From JAAYBG01 sp964411675 (GTDB lineage Bacteria; Bacillota_I; Bacilli_A; ML615J-28; CAG-698), in the NCBI GenBank assembly GCA_964411675.1, contig CAYPLR010000024.1, forward strand, positions 1-24,521: a stretch of DNA of 24,521 bases, read 5' to 3'. This document shows positions 24,215 to 24,521 of this stretch, in pieces; within the stretch, counting starts at the first letter, position 1, and the number at the start of each line of letters is the position of its first letter. The notes under the pieces are model-generated. The model was not told the origin of the DNA and did not search any database. It saw nothing but the letters and a program-made list of their open reading frames with translations. A program made the translations under genes and the position numbers.

Positions 24215-24475
24215 TAGAATCCAAAACAAATAAATGTTTTAATAAAAACCCTTATTGATGTTATCTATAATTATCCGAATATGTAATTCATACAAAAGAT
24301 CAACCACTCTATTTGGTAACTGTCTTGAATGGTTGCTTCTTTTACTTTTCTAATTATTCACTAATAAAAGCCCTTTACTCTTCGTCTTCTTCTACAAGTT
24401 CATCTGGTTATCTATAGAAATCACAAAAGACTAAGTAAGCAGCCAAAGAAAAAAGGCCTGATGACTATAAAGTGA
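24215..24475. other. Gene-free region beside the right window edge
   Basis: No supported gene. An imperfect hairpin CAACCACTC/GAATGGTTG lies at about 24301-24336, followed on the plus strand by T-rich sequence; it could be a weak terminator. On the minus strand a short frame ends in an acidic tail DELVEEDEE (stop at 24375-24377) but is broken by a TAA ten codons earlier, so it may be the decayed end of a gene. Confidence 0.3.
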
Positions 24476-24521
24476 TATAATAAAAGTAGACAGTTTAAAA
24501 GGTTTGACACAGCCTGCTTTT
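24476..24521 (+). repeat. Right copy of the hairpin repeat, preceded by an extended -10
   Basis: TGATATAAT (24473-24481) is an extended -10 on the plus strand. It is followed by a 40-base element (24482-24521) whose ends AAAAGTAGAC and GCCTGCTTTT can pair with one wobble and one mismatch. The inner AAGGTTTGACACA is shared with bases 2-14 of the window (one difference). This fits the left end of a mobile element or the leader of a gene beyond the edge. Confidence 0.4.

Noticed and set aside
24375..24420. Acidic tail DELVEEDEE in a broken minus-strand frame
   Set aside because: Only ten codons between stops; could be the relic of a gene end but is too short to support.
1..24521. CRISPR array, prophage, toxin-antitoxin or restriction genes
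   Set aside because: No regularly spaced repeats, phage structural genes, integrase or nuclease-type genes were seen in the window.

Overview
The window looks like chromosomal DNA from a low-GC Gram-positive bacterium (Bacillota, possibly the Erysipelotrichia/Turicibacter/Acholeplasma side or a relative). The evidence is the strong A+T bias, AGGAGG-type ribosome binding sites, sigma-A-like promoters, a T-box leader, a lipoprotein and an Enterococcus-type V-ATPase operon. TGA is a normal stop codon here: five gene pairs overlap through ATGA, so this is not a UGA=Trp mycoplasma. Every supported gene lies on the minus strand, so transcription runs from high to low coordinates.

Layout in the direction of transcription. 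(1) 24147-23635 is a lincosamide nucleotidyltransferase-like (Lnu) gene, closed by a hairpin terminator. (2) 23221-14813 is the complete nine-gene V-type ATPase operon ntpFIKECGABD, with a promoter, an upstream Fur-like palindrome and a strong terminator. The K subunit keeps the Na+ ligands known from Enterococcus hirae, so a Na+-coupled pump or synthase is expected. (3) 14643-13985 holds a small Cys-rich protein of the TIGR04076 type and a 94-residue membrane protein. (4) 13752-7997 is a five-gene operon in which every junction is a 4-bp overlap: two CrtI/CrtN-type FAD oxidoreductases, a CrtQ-like glycosyltransferase, a CrtO-like acyltransferase and a membrane-anchored GyrI-like domain protein. 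It resembles the tailoring half of staphyloxanthin synthesis but has no CrtM-type prenyl synthase gene. (5) tRNA-Gln(CUG) follows, with a terminator. (6) 7704-3957 encodes an aldo/keto reductase and a long UvrD/PcrA-like helicase with an unusual C-terminal Cys domain. (7) 3902-1366 is a methionine importer operon, metN-metI-metQ, behind a T-box leader whose specifier reads ATG. (8) 1242-238 encodes an extended SDR, followed by tRNA-Leu(UAG).

The points that most merit a second look are the glycosyl/acyl lipid operon without a prenyl synthase and its two odd proteins (an FAD enzyme with a Cys-rich tail and a membrane GyrI-like domain), the helicase C-terminal extension, the MetN lacking its regulatory domain, the lnu-like resistance gene, and a hairpin sequence present at both window ends. 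All assignments come from reading sequence and motifs; no database search was possible.
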